Source: Spodoptera frugiperda
Lineage: Eukaryota > Arthropoda > Insecta > Lepidoptera > Noctuidae
Length of the DNA stretch: 64,000 nucleotides
Reading direction: 5' to 3'
Assembly: GCF_023101765.2 (NCBI RefSeq)
Contig: NC_064229.1
Location: 3,042,001 to 3,106,000, forward strand
Below the pieces are notes generated by a model. It was given only the letters and a program-made list of their open reading frames with translations. It did no database searches and was not told the origin of the DNA. Shown here one piece after another: positions 53,549-64,000 of this stretch; the first letter of the stretch is position 1; each line of letters starts with the position of its first letter. The translations under genes were made by a program, and so were the position numbers.

Positions 53549-56500
53549 AATGCCCATCTATCTTTATTAACACTGGATATTCTGGTAAACCAGTTAGTAT
53601 TGGATTTCATCGTTACTTGTGGCGATTTTAATGTAAATTTGTTAGAAAATTCTAGTTTAAGTACAAAAATTGTAAGTTTATTTGCCTCATTTAACCTCAC
53701 GAACCTGTTTCTGGAGCCCACTAGGATAACTCCTACTAGTGCCACTTGCCTAGATAATATTTATACTGACATTGTACCAACTAATAAACAAATAATATCA
53801 TTGCTTGATTCAGATCATTGTGGACAATTAATTTCAATAACAAATAAAGTAAATAAAGTGTTGAAACCACATATTATTGTTAACCCAAAGACTGAAAGAC
53901 GCATTGAAACTTTCAAATCTAAACTCACTAACAAAATACCTTTATTATTAAGGAATAAAAATTCTAATAACTTGTGTGATGAATTTTTTAACATTTACCA
54001 TACCGAGTTTAAGTCCACCTTCACACCTAAAACCATACCAGCTCATGGCAATGCGTCTTTCAATCAATGGGCAACTACTGGCATCTATAAGAGTAGGAAA
54101 CGCCTATATGAACTTTATAACGAGAAAACATATATTAATACAACTGAATTTAGTGAATATGTAAAGAAATATTCTAAGTTATTTAAAAAAGTTTGCTCAA
54201 TTGCAAAATCGTTATACTTGAGCTCTAAAATAAAAAACAGTGACAATGTAATTAAAGCGACCTGGAGTATTATTAACAGTGAAACAGGGAGGTCTAAAGA
54301 GAAGAGTAGTGAATTTAGTCTTATAATTGATAATAATGTAATTAAATCGGATGCAGAAGTCGCAGCTGCATTTGAAAACTTCTTTTCGGACGTTCCTGTA
54401 TCCACTACTAAGTCTTTGAACTCATCTCCCACAGTTGCAGAATCTTTACTAAAAGAAAATGTTGCAGCTTGCAATTTAGGCTTCTCTTTCGAACACATAG
54501 ATTATACAGATATTGTCAAAACGTTCCATACCTTGAACAAGAAAAAGACTGCAGATCTGTGGGGTAATTCTGTGTACATTACCGGCTCTGTAATAGATAT
54601 TGTAGCACCCGTATTAGCTCTAATCTTTAATAACTGTGTCGATCGTGGTGTGTTTCCTGATCTCATGAAGAATAGTAAAATAACTCCGTTATTTAAATCG
54701 GGTAGTACTTCTGACCCTACTAACTTTAGACCTATTTCAGTACTACCTACATTCAGTAAAATTTTTGAAAAAATTATTCTATATCAGTTGCAAAGATTCT
54801 TTAATAGAAATAAATTATTACATGGAAACCAGTTTGGTTTTACAAGGGGTCGTTCAACAACTGATGCCGGTGTTGAACTTCTTAATAACATTTATGATGC
54901 ATGGGAGGACTCGGCCGACGCATTGGGTATTTTTTGTGACTTATCCAAGGCGTTCGATTGTGTCTCTCATGAAACACTGATCAGGAAGCTATCCCATTAT
55001 GGAATACAGGGCAGCTCTCTGGATCTTCTTATTTCATACTTGAGTGATAGGATTCAGAGAGTCGACATTAACGGAAAAGTTTCCTCCGGGTCTATTGTTA
55101 GGATGGGTGTTCCGCAGGGGTCAATTCTCGGCCCGTTTCTCTTTCTTATTTATATTAATGATTTACCTTACCTTGTGAAGGATAACCATGGGATAGTACT
55201 GTTTGCTGATGATACATCTTTATTGTTTAAACTCAAACGTGGACAATTAGTCAGTGATCATGTAAATAGTGCTCTCTCAAAAATAGTACGCTGGTTTAGT
55301 GCCAATAATTTATTACTTAATGAATCAAAAACTAAATGCATTAAATTCACAACACCAAATGTTAGACATGTGAAAACCAGCGTGCTAATCAAGGGCGAGG
55401 AGTTGGACCCTGTAGATTCAACTGTCTTTTTAGGTATAACTCTGGACGCTAAGCTACAGTGGGCTCCACACGTAGATAAGTTGTCGAAAAGACTCAGCTC
55501 TGCAGCATATGCCGTTAAAAAAATTAGAAAGGACATCGGGCGTTTTTTACCCGATTTTTTAAAAGTCGCGAACATAAACCAAAATATTTTTAAATGATAG
55601 TGTTTGCAATCATATTTAATATTGTGTAGTTATTTTGATTCACAATAATGGGAAAATGGAAATAATTAGTAAAATGAAAATGATATTTTAAGTTGACTAT
55701 TTTTCCTAATTACTAAACGACCGCTCAGTAAGTTAAAATATCACTCCGTGGTATTTTTATAAACCCAATCAGACTAAATCCGTCAAGTTGATGTGCATAT
55801 TTCGTTCTCACTCTCGCCCATAGTCTTAAAACTGGTATTATGTTGCGCTCGCGCAGGTAGCTAGCTTATCTTACTACATCGCAGTCCTTCGTCATCATCA
55901 TCGCAGTCCTTCGCCAAAAGTTAAGAGAAAAATATGTTGTTTTAATTATTTTTGATTCCCTTTTTCCTCTTCAATTATTGCCCAAAAACATTTATAAATA
56001 TTTTTTAAATGTCCAATTTCTCCTTATTGCCACGACCCACAGATATGGGAACTATACCATTGTGAACTAGATTTAATTGCCTATCCACCGTACCTAATTT
56101 TATTTTTGTTCGCCGTAGGTAAGTGTCCCATACAAAAATGCCCGATGTTCTTTGACCGATGTAAATACAGCGCGATTAGTATACTTTAGTTATTTTCATA
56201 GTATCATGTCATATGGTATCCTCCTGTGGGGAAATGCTGCTGACATTCAGTCTGTCTTTGTGCTGCAGAAAAGAGCCATTCGATCAATTTATAATCTTAG
56301 TCCGAGGCACTCTCTTAGGGAACTATTTAAAGAAATTAATATATTGACTGTTCCTTCTCAATACATTTATGAAAATGTAGTGTATGCTCACAAAAACATT
56401 AATTTATTCAAAAAGTATTGTGATATACATAATATAAACACTAGAAGTAAAAACAAATATATTGTTCCCACTACTAGACTTAAGAAAATAAGTGGTTCGT

Positions 56501-57225
56501 TCAGATGTCAATGCATACGCTTTTACAATAAAATTCCCAGCGATATTCAAAGTTTGAGCCTGAATAAATTTAAAAATGTTATTAAAGAAAAACTGTATAG
56601 TAAAGCTTTTTATAAAATTAAAGACTACTTAGATGATAGTCAGGCTTGGGAGTGAGCCGCTATAATGTCCACACAGGTCATGTTGACATGTTTGTAACAC
56701 AAGTTACATTTTTATACAATTTGACATGATATACATTAATATCATTCGATATTTTTTTGTTTTCACATATTATTTTTAAAATTGTTAGTTTGAGGACCGT
56801 GTGAGAGTTTGCCTAGTCATTTCACTTTTAGTTAATTATATTCTGACAGTGTGAGCATTTGTGTGGCCTACCCAAATGTTCTTTTGGTAGGTATTGTTCG
56901 TCGGATCATTCAGCAACAGCCGTCAGCTGAGCTGATTGTAAACTGACACATGCGTGCTGCCATCTGAACAGGTCCGCTCAAACTGCTGTGGTTCTTTCCT
57001 CAAAAGACCACTACAGAATAAACTTGCACGGTTCTCCGACATCTTTAATTGATTTTGTCTGGACTTTAAAAGAGACTATGACCTCTGAGTTTGTTTCGGC
57101 ATTTCTTCTCAGAGTAGTCGGATAGGAAATGCCGGCCTCATCTAGCTATTTGAAATATTGACGTGTAAAAGTGTTATTTTATAATCTATTTACAGAAATA
57201 AATATCATTTATCATTTATCATTTA
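53549..57225 (+). mobile_element. Jockey/CR1-like LINE, 5'-truncated, interrupted by a 620-bp DNA element
   Basis: The open frame from 53549 to 55530 encodes the C-terminal part of the AP endonuclease (CGDFNVNLLE, SDHCGQ). The reverse transcriptase follows: FRPISVLPTFSKIFEK, FCDLSKAFDCVSHETL, GVPQGSILGPFLFLIYINDL and the catalytic FADDTSLLF at about 55202-55228. The C-terminal region, 56151-56655 (TARLVYFSYFHSIMSYGILL), continues after the insert and stops at 56653-56655. The 3' UTR ends in a CATTTAT microsatellite at about 57200-57225. No other stop interrupts about 2.4 kb of coding sequence, so the copy is young. The N-terminus of the endonuclease and ORF1 are missing, as usual after incomplete reverse transcription. 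Confidence 0.85.
55531..56150. mobile_element. 620-bp non-autonomous DNA element inside the LINE
   Basis: Left end GGACATCGGGCGTTTTTT and right end CAAAAATGCCCGATGTTC are inverted repeats. Taking these 620 bases out joins the two LINE frames exactly (frame 2 to frame 1), which fixes the borders. No transposase and no clear target duplication. Confidence 0.75.
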
Positions 57226-57757
57226 CGTGGTAGTCGGTACAATATCCAATTTATCGGTCAAACTGTTGGACTAGTGTTCTAGAGTTCCGGACATACAATA
57301 TCTCACAAATAATTGGGAACTGAACTGTACGAGTAGTTCGAATCTCTAGCCCTTTTTACATTGTTATTGCCACAGCATAAATTGGGCAGTATCCTCGATC
57401 AAAAATAAATTATTTCGACATTTCAGTACAATAAAATATTCAAAAATAATCACACTTAATTTTCGATTTTGCTAGCTGAAATAAGTCTGCAATTTGACGT
57501 AAAAATCTGATGACGTCATAATATACTATTTCGTACAAAATTCATAGAAAATATCGTTCTTGACGTTTAAAAAAGTATTGAATTTGACTAGTAGGAAACT
57601 AGCCTATTCTACCTACGTCCACATACTTAGTACATTGTAACACAAACTGGTCACCAGTTAGGTAACTCATGTAGTAAGGAGTGAGTCTCTTGCAACAATG
57701 TCTTTGAATGGGTACAATATATTTGTCCAATCTGATTTCACATAGTAGTTCTATGTA
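57226..57757. other. Spacer with one repeat
   Basis: 57460-57605 is the inverted counterpart of the repeat at 13380-13540. The remainder is unassigned. Confidence 0.45.
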
Positions 57758-59326
57758 CACTCACAGGCACATTTAACCGCCCACCTTGATTTTCTTGATT
57801 TTCTCATACATTAATTAAATCTGGGTAAGTTTGATATTTTTTTTAAAAACTAGACATATTATGTTAATTAAATAATGTGAAGTAATGTTAAAATCCGCAT
57901 TTATTCATCACTTAAATTTAAAAAAAGCATTTTTAGAGATTTCTGTAGAAAACGGTTGTTTTACAATATTTGTTATTTTTCAGTTTCTGGGCTCATTTAT
58001 TGGTTTTTAGTACTGGGTGTTACCTCTTCTGGCTCTAATGACTTCTTGCAGTCGGTTTGGAACGCCATCAATGACATCTTGGATGTCTGATTGAGGGATG
58101 TTGTGCCAATCCTCAACTGCAGCAATCTTGAGCTCCCCAATCGTCGTTGGTGCAGCAACCCTTGCTCAAACTCGTCTTTTAAGGTTGTCCCAGATGTGTT
58201 CAATTGGATTGAGCCCAGGACTGCGTGCTGGCCACGGTAATATTCGTATACCGACCTCGTCCAGGTACTGGGTCACTGTTCTAGCGCCATAACTTCGTGC
58301 ATTAACGTGCATTAATTGAAAATTTTCACGAATAAATGGTGCAAATGACACGACATGGTCTTGAAGACCCTTTTCCTGATCCCTGTGTGCAATAACACTA
58401 CCCCTATCAAACCCTACAAGATCGGTACGAGCGTCGTAACTGATGCCGCCTCAAATCATTATTGAACCTCCCTGATAACCACAGTTTCCAATATCGTACA
58501 CGAGGCAAACTCACATTTAGTCATCTGTACACTTGCTGACGCCCATCTGGACCTCATAGGGCTATTCAGCTTTTGTCTGAAAACAGAACGTCCTTCCATT
58601 GGTCTGTAGACCAGTTAGCGTATTCTCGCGCAAATTGAAGTCGCGCTCTACGGTGCTGTGTGAGCAATTATGGGGCGCGTGCTGGACGAAACGCAGTTAG
58701 GTTCTTCTCTGCCAACCCTCTGCTCACCGTCTGTTCACTTACGCTGACATTTCTCACTTCAAATAGGCGAGTTCTAACCTCGGGAGCTGTGGTAAAGCGA
58801 TTTCTCAATACATTGTTCACAATGAAACGATCGTCCCGAGCCGATGTGCATCAATGACGGTCTTGTCCCGGTCTCCACGTGTAGGAACCCGTCTCCCAAA
58901 AGCGTGTGATAGCATCCCGCACAGTGATTCGAGGTACACCAAGCATCCGAGCATTGTGACGTTGGCTGTACCCAGCATCGGCAAAAGCTACGGCTCTTGC
59001 AGCTCCAGTTGCATCCAGTGGCACTTTTATTCGATTACAATAATCAAGGGGGTGTAGTAAGTTAAGTAAAATGTAATCACACCAAAAAGAGCAGGATAAC
59101 CAGGTTAAAACTCACACTAACCCGATCGCTGAGAATGTAAAATTTCGACTAAGTTACAAAAATGCATCTGAATGCAGGAACTTCTAAAAAAAACAAGGGT
59201 CAGAGTGTTTAATTTATTGCCAAAGTAGCCACTTGAAACATAACAGCCATCGGGATAAACATTCCTTATCGCAAACTAACGCGGTGACGTATTTCTAAGG
59301 TGGGCGGTTAAATGTGCCTGTGAGTG
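57758..59326 (-). mobile_element. Tc1-type transposon with perfect 30-bp termini and decayed transposase
   Basis: 57758-57787 (starting CACTCACAGGCACATTTAAC) and 59297-59326 are perfect 30-bp inverted repeats, each flanked by TA. The - strand carries a transposase of the Tc1 type. Its N-terminal helix-turn-helix region lies near 59000-58850 (HNARMLGVPRI-like), and the end reads WPARSPGLNPIEHIWDNLKR at about 58240-58180. Stop codons and frameshifts break it. The normally catalytic Asp of the HDNAR motif is read as Val (QLMHVNAR, about 58310). The element is therefore immobile by itself but may be mobilisable in trans. Confidence 0.85.
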
Positions 59327-60155
59327 TATTTAGTTGTCATTGTTCACCTTAATGATAAATCTATTAACTACTAGCTGGCCTGGAAAACTTTGTACCGACT
59401 CAAACATATTTTTCTCACCTTTTAAACCTTTCCTGGATTTCCATTAATAATTAAAAACCAACATTAGCCAAATTGGTCAAGCCATTTTCGAGTTTTAGTG
59501 TGACCAACGAACGGCGATTGATTTTTATACATTGAGACTTAATCGGGAACTACAAAGTTATGTTCGAGAAAAAATTGAAAGTTTATTCAGATTCATACAA
59601 ACCCCATTTAGTACAATCGTTCAGGAGTTATACATATTATACACATACAAACATTTTGTTGTTCTGTCTTTGTACGTAAAAATTGCATACTAATAATACT
59701 ATTCAAAAGTGCTTTCTCAGTGTTATTGAAACAAATCAATAATAAAGATTTAAAACAATTTATTGTTACAAAAATACTTAAAGGTTTCTTCAAAGCTTAG
59801 TACAAAACCGCGATGAAAAGAAAGATCGGAAGAACAGTTCAGTTTTTACATTAAACTTAATGATCGCCTTCTTTGTCGTCTAATTAAAAAGAAACTTCTC
59901 CATAGAAAAGTATTTAGTACAAAAAGTTTCGAAGAAAAATCCTAGAACATTGCTGCCACTTCATTATAAAGAAACTTAAGAAATCTTTTCCATTTTCATT
60001 TCACCAACAACTTACAATTAGAAGTTTTTACAATAAAATATTTCTTTGTGCCAATGCGGAAATAATGTTACCGCTTGGTTTTTTTAAATATAATCTTAGT
60101 AGAAATGCTTCTGATTTATAAGATGCTGAAGTAAGCTAAGCAGTACATAAAAGTA
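59327..60155. other. Intergenic, with a Helitron-like fragment
   Basis: 59370-59530 (CTAGCTGGCCTGGAAAAC, CCAAATTGGTCAAGCC, GATTGATTTTTATACATTG) resembles 52505-52740. Nothing else recognised. Confidence 0.45.
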
Positions 60156-60159
60156 AAAA

Positions 60160-60285
60160 AAAGACTGATGACTGTTGATGAAGCGAAAGAGGTATGTAAG
60201 AATCGTAGCAATTGGCGTTTTCCATGTCTCTGCCTACCACCTTGAGAGACAGGCGTGAGGTTATGTATGTATGTAAAGTACATAC
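60160..60285 (+). repeat. RTE-type LINE 3' end
   Basis: C-terminal codons VDEAKEVCKNRSNWRF, then TCTCTGCCTACCACC, GAGAGACAGGCGTGAGG and TATGTATGTATG. Confidence 0.55.
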
Positions 60286-60414
60286 AATAATACGTGTAAC
60301 TTTGTATCTTTGGCTTAGTTGTCGTCAGCGTAACTACCGAGTAAAGGCAAAGTTTCGATGAGTCCGATCCCATTCAATACCCAGGTTATCCAAAAATATT
60401 ATTATACAAAAGAT

Positions 60415-60597
60415 AGATCTAAGGTACGCGTCCACGGGCCCGCATCGTACGCATCGCATGCACCACACACGGTTTGTAGTTTGTCTTGTATAGAAACTCA
60501 TACAACTACGTCCACTGATCCGCATCGTGCGCATCAGCAATGCCTACGTGCGATGCGTACGATGCGTGCGATGCGGGCCTGTAGACGCTTACCTTTA
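60415..60597. repeat. GC-rich MITE with GCATCGTACGCATCG termini
   Basis: Left TCTAAGGTACGCGTCCACG and GCCCGCATCGTACGCATCG are mirrored by GATGCGGGCCTGTAGACG and TTACCTTTA at the right. Several GCATCG units make both arms internally repetitive. It stands out by GC content from its surroundings. Confidence 0.7.
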
Positions 60598-61070
60598 ATC
60601 ATTGTGCATTATGGCATGCAAAGTAAGTAAATATATTGATTCTCAAGACCATGTCTTATACACATATACTTTTATCATGTTTCTTTTAACAAAACCGAAA
60701 TACAAACCAATAACTATCATTACACACTGCAAACTAAAATCCGTAGGAATTGCGTGTGGATGAAGAATGGTGTTAAACGAAACGTCACCAGCCAAACGTA
60801 GCAGCGTTAGCAGAAAATAAAAAGTATATCCGTTCACGCCACCATTTCATTCTTTGCCACTAATTGGAATTGCTTTGCGGTCTCCGACATCCAATTTACT
60901 GTGTCTATATCTTCATACCGGTTTTCTTTTGAAAAGATAACTCCAGTTTGTCGTCTCACTTTGTATCGCCTTTTGTCTTCTTATTAAAGGTTTTGAAGCT
61001 CTTTAACTATAGCTATGTATCTTTAAATATATTGAAGACATTATTCTGCAGTCAGTTTATTTTATTAGTT

Positions 61071-61332
61071 ACAATATCTCGTTGATCGAGTGGTCGCAAG
61101 TGCGACAGCCTGGCAAGGGGTCTTGGGTGCAATTCCCGGGTTGGATAAAGTATTATTGGGATTTAATTTCTGGGTAGTAACTAACACGGAGTCAGGAATT
61201 GTGTCTCTCCCCTGTTACATGGGACTTATAACACAAATAGGTAAAAGTGGATATACATTGTATAGCGGCATTACGTGCCGTAATGTGCACTACTGCCTAC
61301 CCCTTCGGGGATAAAAGTCGTCACGTTGCGTT
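61071..61332 (+). repeat. tRNA-derived SINE
   Basis: Head TCTCGTTGATCGAGTGGTCG, with B box altered to GGTGCAATTCCCGGG. 3' end CCTTCGGGGATAAAAG. Confidence 0.75.
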
Positions 61333-63480
61333 GTATGTATTCATACATTAGTTTTAGTGTAATAAAACTATTGAGAACAGTTTTCCTCCTTTAAGAATAT
61401 TAATATATTATATAATATAGGTATGTCAAACTAAGATTTATTACTTACATAATTAAAAGAGTTCCGTTCAATTAAATACAAAAAAGCCCTACCGAAATAC
61501 ATGTACAAGATGGAGTATTTCTTTTATTTAAACCCAGCATGGAAACACGCCAGCGTTTTATTCTTTTTCACTAATTGGAATTACCTTACGTCTCCCTCGG
61601 CCTCGACTTTTAAATTGAATTCTTTTTTCGACATAATAGCATGTAACCTGATGTTTTACTTCGTACGTGTTGCATAAAGCTATTCAGAGCCTCCGTATAC
61701 GCTATTAGTAAAATGAAAACATAAATTTCGTAAAGTGTATTTCGTCGTGTGAATGTGATATAGAATTGTAGCCCAAAACTCATATAGTTAATGAGGTAAG
61801 GTTTTTCATTTTACAGATTAATTAAAATTTCTCACGTTTCATGTTGAAACGTAGAATCGTTGGTATATTTCGAAATTTTCATATAATTTTTCCGTCCGTG
61901 TTACTGATACGGGGATAAAAGATATTTATAAAATTAATTATATACGCTTCCTAAATAACGAAAACAGTAAGACACTGTTCTAATTACAATAAAATTATTG
62001 TGGAGTAAAAATCGCATTATAAGTAATCTAAAATCTATTTTACTTTTTCCTATAATCTTGTAGTACTTATTACATTAATTGACAATAACGGGGCAGTACT
62101 TATCACGTCACAGTACGAGCATCTATCACAGACGGACAGACTGACAAACTATTATTTAGTTCTTTATTTATTGACGTTTCCAAAGTATCTAAGTTTAATT
62201 TTGATTTGACTTTGACTTGGACACTCGCTCAATCATCTCCCCACAACTATCGAAAATCCGACGCAAGGCAATCCGACTACCCAACAATCTATCCATCTAA
62301 TAGTGACAATAAAAATCCCATGGCACCAAAATCCGCTCCAGTCTGCCCATAACACAGTACACACCCGTCTAAAACCAACGGAGTGAAAACATTTTCGTGA
62401 CGAAAAGTACATTTTCTTCGATTCCAATAAACTACATGAGATAGGAATAGAAGATAAACTGTCATGGGGAATTTGTTCCACACCTACAGCATTGGATGAG
62501 TAGAAATGCCAATTTCAAAACAAATTCCAGTGGTTTCGTGGATGAAAGTTACTATATCTGTTGTGTTCAGCTTACATCCTAACACTTTGTAGAAAGGTAT
62601 GTAGATTTCGTGGTAAATCCGGACTAGCTATGTGGAGTTTTGTAATGCCGTTCAAGTTTGTTTGTGTTGAGGCTTCTGAATTTGGTTACAATATATGAAT
62701 ATTATCGTTGAGAAATATTTGTGGAATTTGAAGCTCGAATTCTGTTCAATGGTTTTTTCTGAAACATTCTGTATAAACTTACTATCATTATTTTACTAGA
62801 TAGCGTTGATACTATCGCGAGAATCAAATGTATTTTTTATCTTTCAAATTTTCTTCAAAAGTACGGGGCACGTCTTTTTAAGCGACTTCTCAAAATGGAG
62901 TACGTATGTATTTTTTTCTATGTATGTACACCGAGTCCGTCGAGACATAGGTGTCTACTCATTGACTTTGTACTTTTGTTCTGTACTGCCTGCAGTACAA
63001 TGAATAATAGTTTTTTTTTTTTAATTTATGGAAGTCGGATTTTTAAACGCAGTTCTATTTTACCGAAAGAAATTGTGTCGATTATTCAGCATCTTTCTAA
63101 ATACTCTCTTTTGGAAGTTCATTTCAAATGAAAAGAAGTAACTCTTATTCAGATCTATCTAAACTCGATAAATAATGTTCCAGAGCCATACAAAAGTGGT
63201 ACAGCTTCCATACGAAATAAATCACCTGTATCTGCAATCTGCCTCAACATATACTACAAATAGAATGAAAAAACCTATAATCGACTTGCTTTACGTGGAA
63301 AGAATAGTAATCAGATTGTTTGAAGTTTAATACGTGAAGGGCGCGTTAAAACGCACGATTCCAAACTCCGTGTGCCTGATCTGGAGAACGAATTTGGAGA
63401 CTTTGTGATGACTGTCGCCCTTGACAATGAGACACATAAAGGAAATCATTTAAAAGACGAAAAAAAAACAAAAGGAAGAA
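61333..63480. other. Intergenic, mostly unassigned
   Basis: 61570-61650 repeats phrases of 60855-60920 (CACTAATTGGAATT, ACGTCTCC). 62100-62215 is a - strand LINE tail with TCAAAGTCAAATC. 62225-62500 may be LINE-derived, but no family was recognised. Confidence 0.35.
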
Positions 63481-63489
63481 GGTCCAATT

Positions 63490-63690
63490 TTTTCAAAGTC
63501 AAAGTCAAATCATTTATTCCAATAAAACCATATAAACACATGTATACTTTTGAAACGTCAACAAAGAAATAAATAAATAGTAGTCTGTCAATCTGTCCGT
63601 CAGTAAAGCTAGGTGCTCATTCCAAAGTGTAGCTTTAAATGGAGAAGAACGCGCAAGACACTATATTCGTTACTCTTTTTACTTTTTACG
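63490..63690 (+). repeat. LINE tail (AAAGTCAAAGTCAAA family)
   Basis: AAAGTCAAAGTCAAATC, CCAATAAAACCATATAAAC, GTCTGTCAATCTGTCCGTC and GAGAAGAACGCGCAAG. Confidence 0.5.
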
Positions 63691-63892
63691 CCGTAACATA
63701 GGAAAATACAAATAAAAAATATTATACTGAATTCATAGCACAAAAAAGGCCAGCGTTCAGCTGATTGTAATGATCCGGACATGAGGGCTAGAGACTATGG
63801 CACCAATTTTCAGTACATCACCCATTTCAGTTCATAAACATTTTTATATTGGAAAAATGTTAGCTTAGTCCTCTAATGTTCCATTTGAAAAC

Positions 63893-64000
63893 AAAACTAC
63901 GTCACACCTTTTTTCCCCAAAGGAGTAGGCAGAGGTACACATTACGGCACGTAATGCCGCTATACAATATACACCCACTTTTCACCGTTTGTGTCCCATG
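63893..64000 (-). repeat. tRNA-derived SINE cut by the window end
   Basis: Only the 3' half is inside the window: ACGTCACACCTTTTTTCCCC, TACGGCACGTAATGCCGC and CACCCACTTTTCACC. Confidence 0.75.

Noticed and set aside
62233..62483. Overlapping frames of 64 and 82 codons on the - strand
   Set aside because: Two frames are equally open, no family match, and a LINE tail lies just downstream on that strand; probably transposon UTR.
63372..63572. Possible start of a fourth GST gene (DLENEFGDFV, then NHLKDEK-like residues)
   Set aside because: A weak resemblance to the HLKEEYLK end of exon 1, but Ser11 and the rest of exon 1 are absent and the frame runs into a LINE tail.

Overview
The window looks like nuclear DNA of a lepidopteran, most likely a noctuid-type moth. 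It is AT-rich, its few genes are split by AG/GT introns, and it is saturated with moth-type repeats: tRNA-derived SINEs, 3' ends of several LINE lineages, mariner/Tc1 relics, Helitron-like ends and many MITEs. The species cannot be named from sequence alone. No CRISPR array, rRNA gene or genuine tRNA gene was seen; the tRNA-like stretches are SINE heads.

The functional core is a head-to-tail cluster of three epsilon-class glutathione S-transferase genes on the + strand: GST-A (5526-10472), GST-B (16833-21866) and GST-C (24386-27017). Each has five coding exons with the same intron positions and phases (144, 59, about 142, 191-197 and 115-118 nt) and encodes about 217-218 residues. All keep the catalytic Ser11 and the glutathione-site residues His53 and Asp67-Ser68. 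GST-B and GST-C are intact. GST-A has lost one nucleotide in exon 3 and stops early. GST-B also carries a partial tandem copy of its exon 3 in the following intron. Such clusters expand in insects that detoxify plant compounds and insecticides; that role is inferred from the family.

Layout: 1-2271 is the 3' part of a Ty3/gypsy-like LTR element (gag, truncated protease, polypurine tract, LTR). Between protease and polypurine tract it carries an uninterrupted 335-codon ORF that is not a normal retrotransposon protein; its layout recalls a negative-strand RNA virus phosphoprotein. 2272-5500 holds nested LINE and MITE pieces. 5500-27200 is the GST cluster with transposon-filled introns. 27200-53500 is a transposon graveyard with a 2-kb long-inverted-repeat element, an R1-clade LINE 3' end, a mariner relic and a roughly 720-bp A-rich tandem array. 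53549-57225 is a long jockey/CR1-like LINE interrupted by a 620-bp DNA element. 57758-59326 is a complete-ended Tc1-type transposon with a decayed transposase. 59327-64000 is intergenic, with SINE and MITE copies.

The most notable points are the foreign-looking ORF in the LTR element, the frameshift in GST-A, the exon duplication in GST-B, two MITE copies sharing one TATA, a 66-bp near-perfect hairpin inside nested repeats, and several insertions whose target duplications or frames can be read directly.
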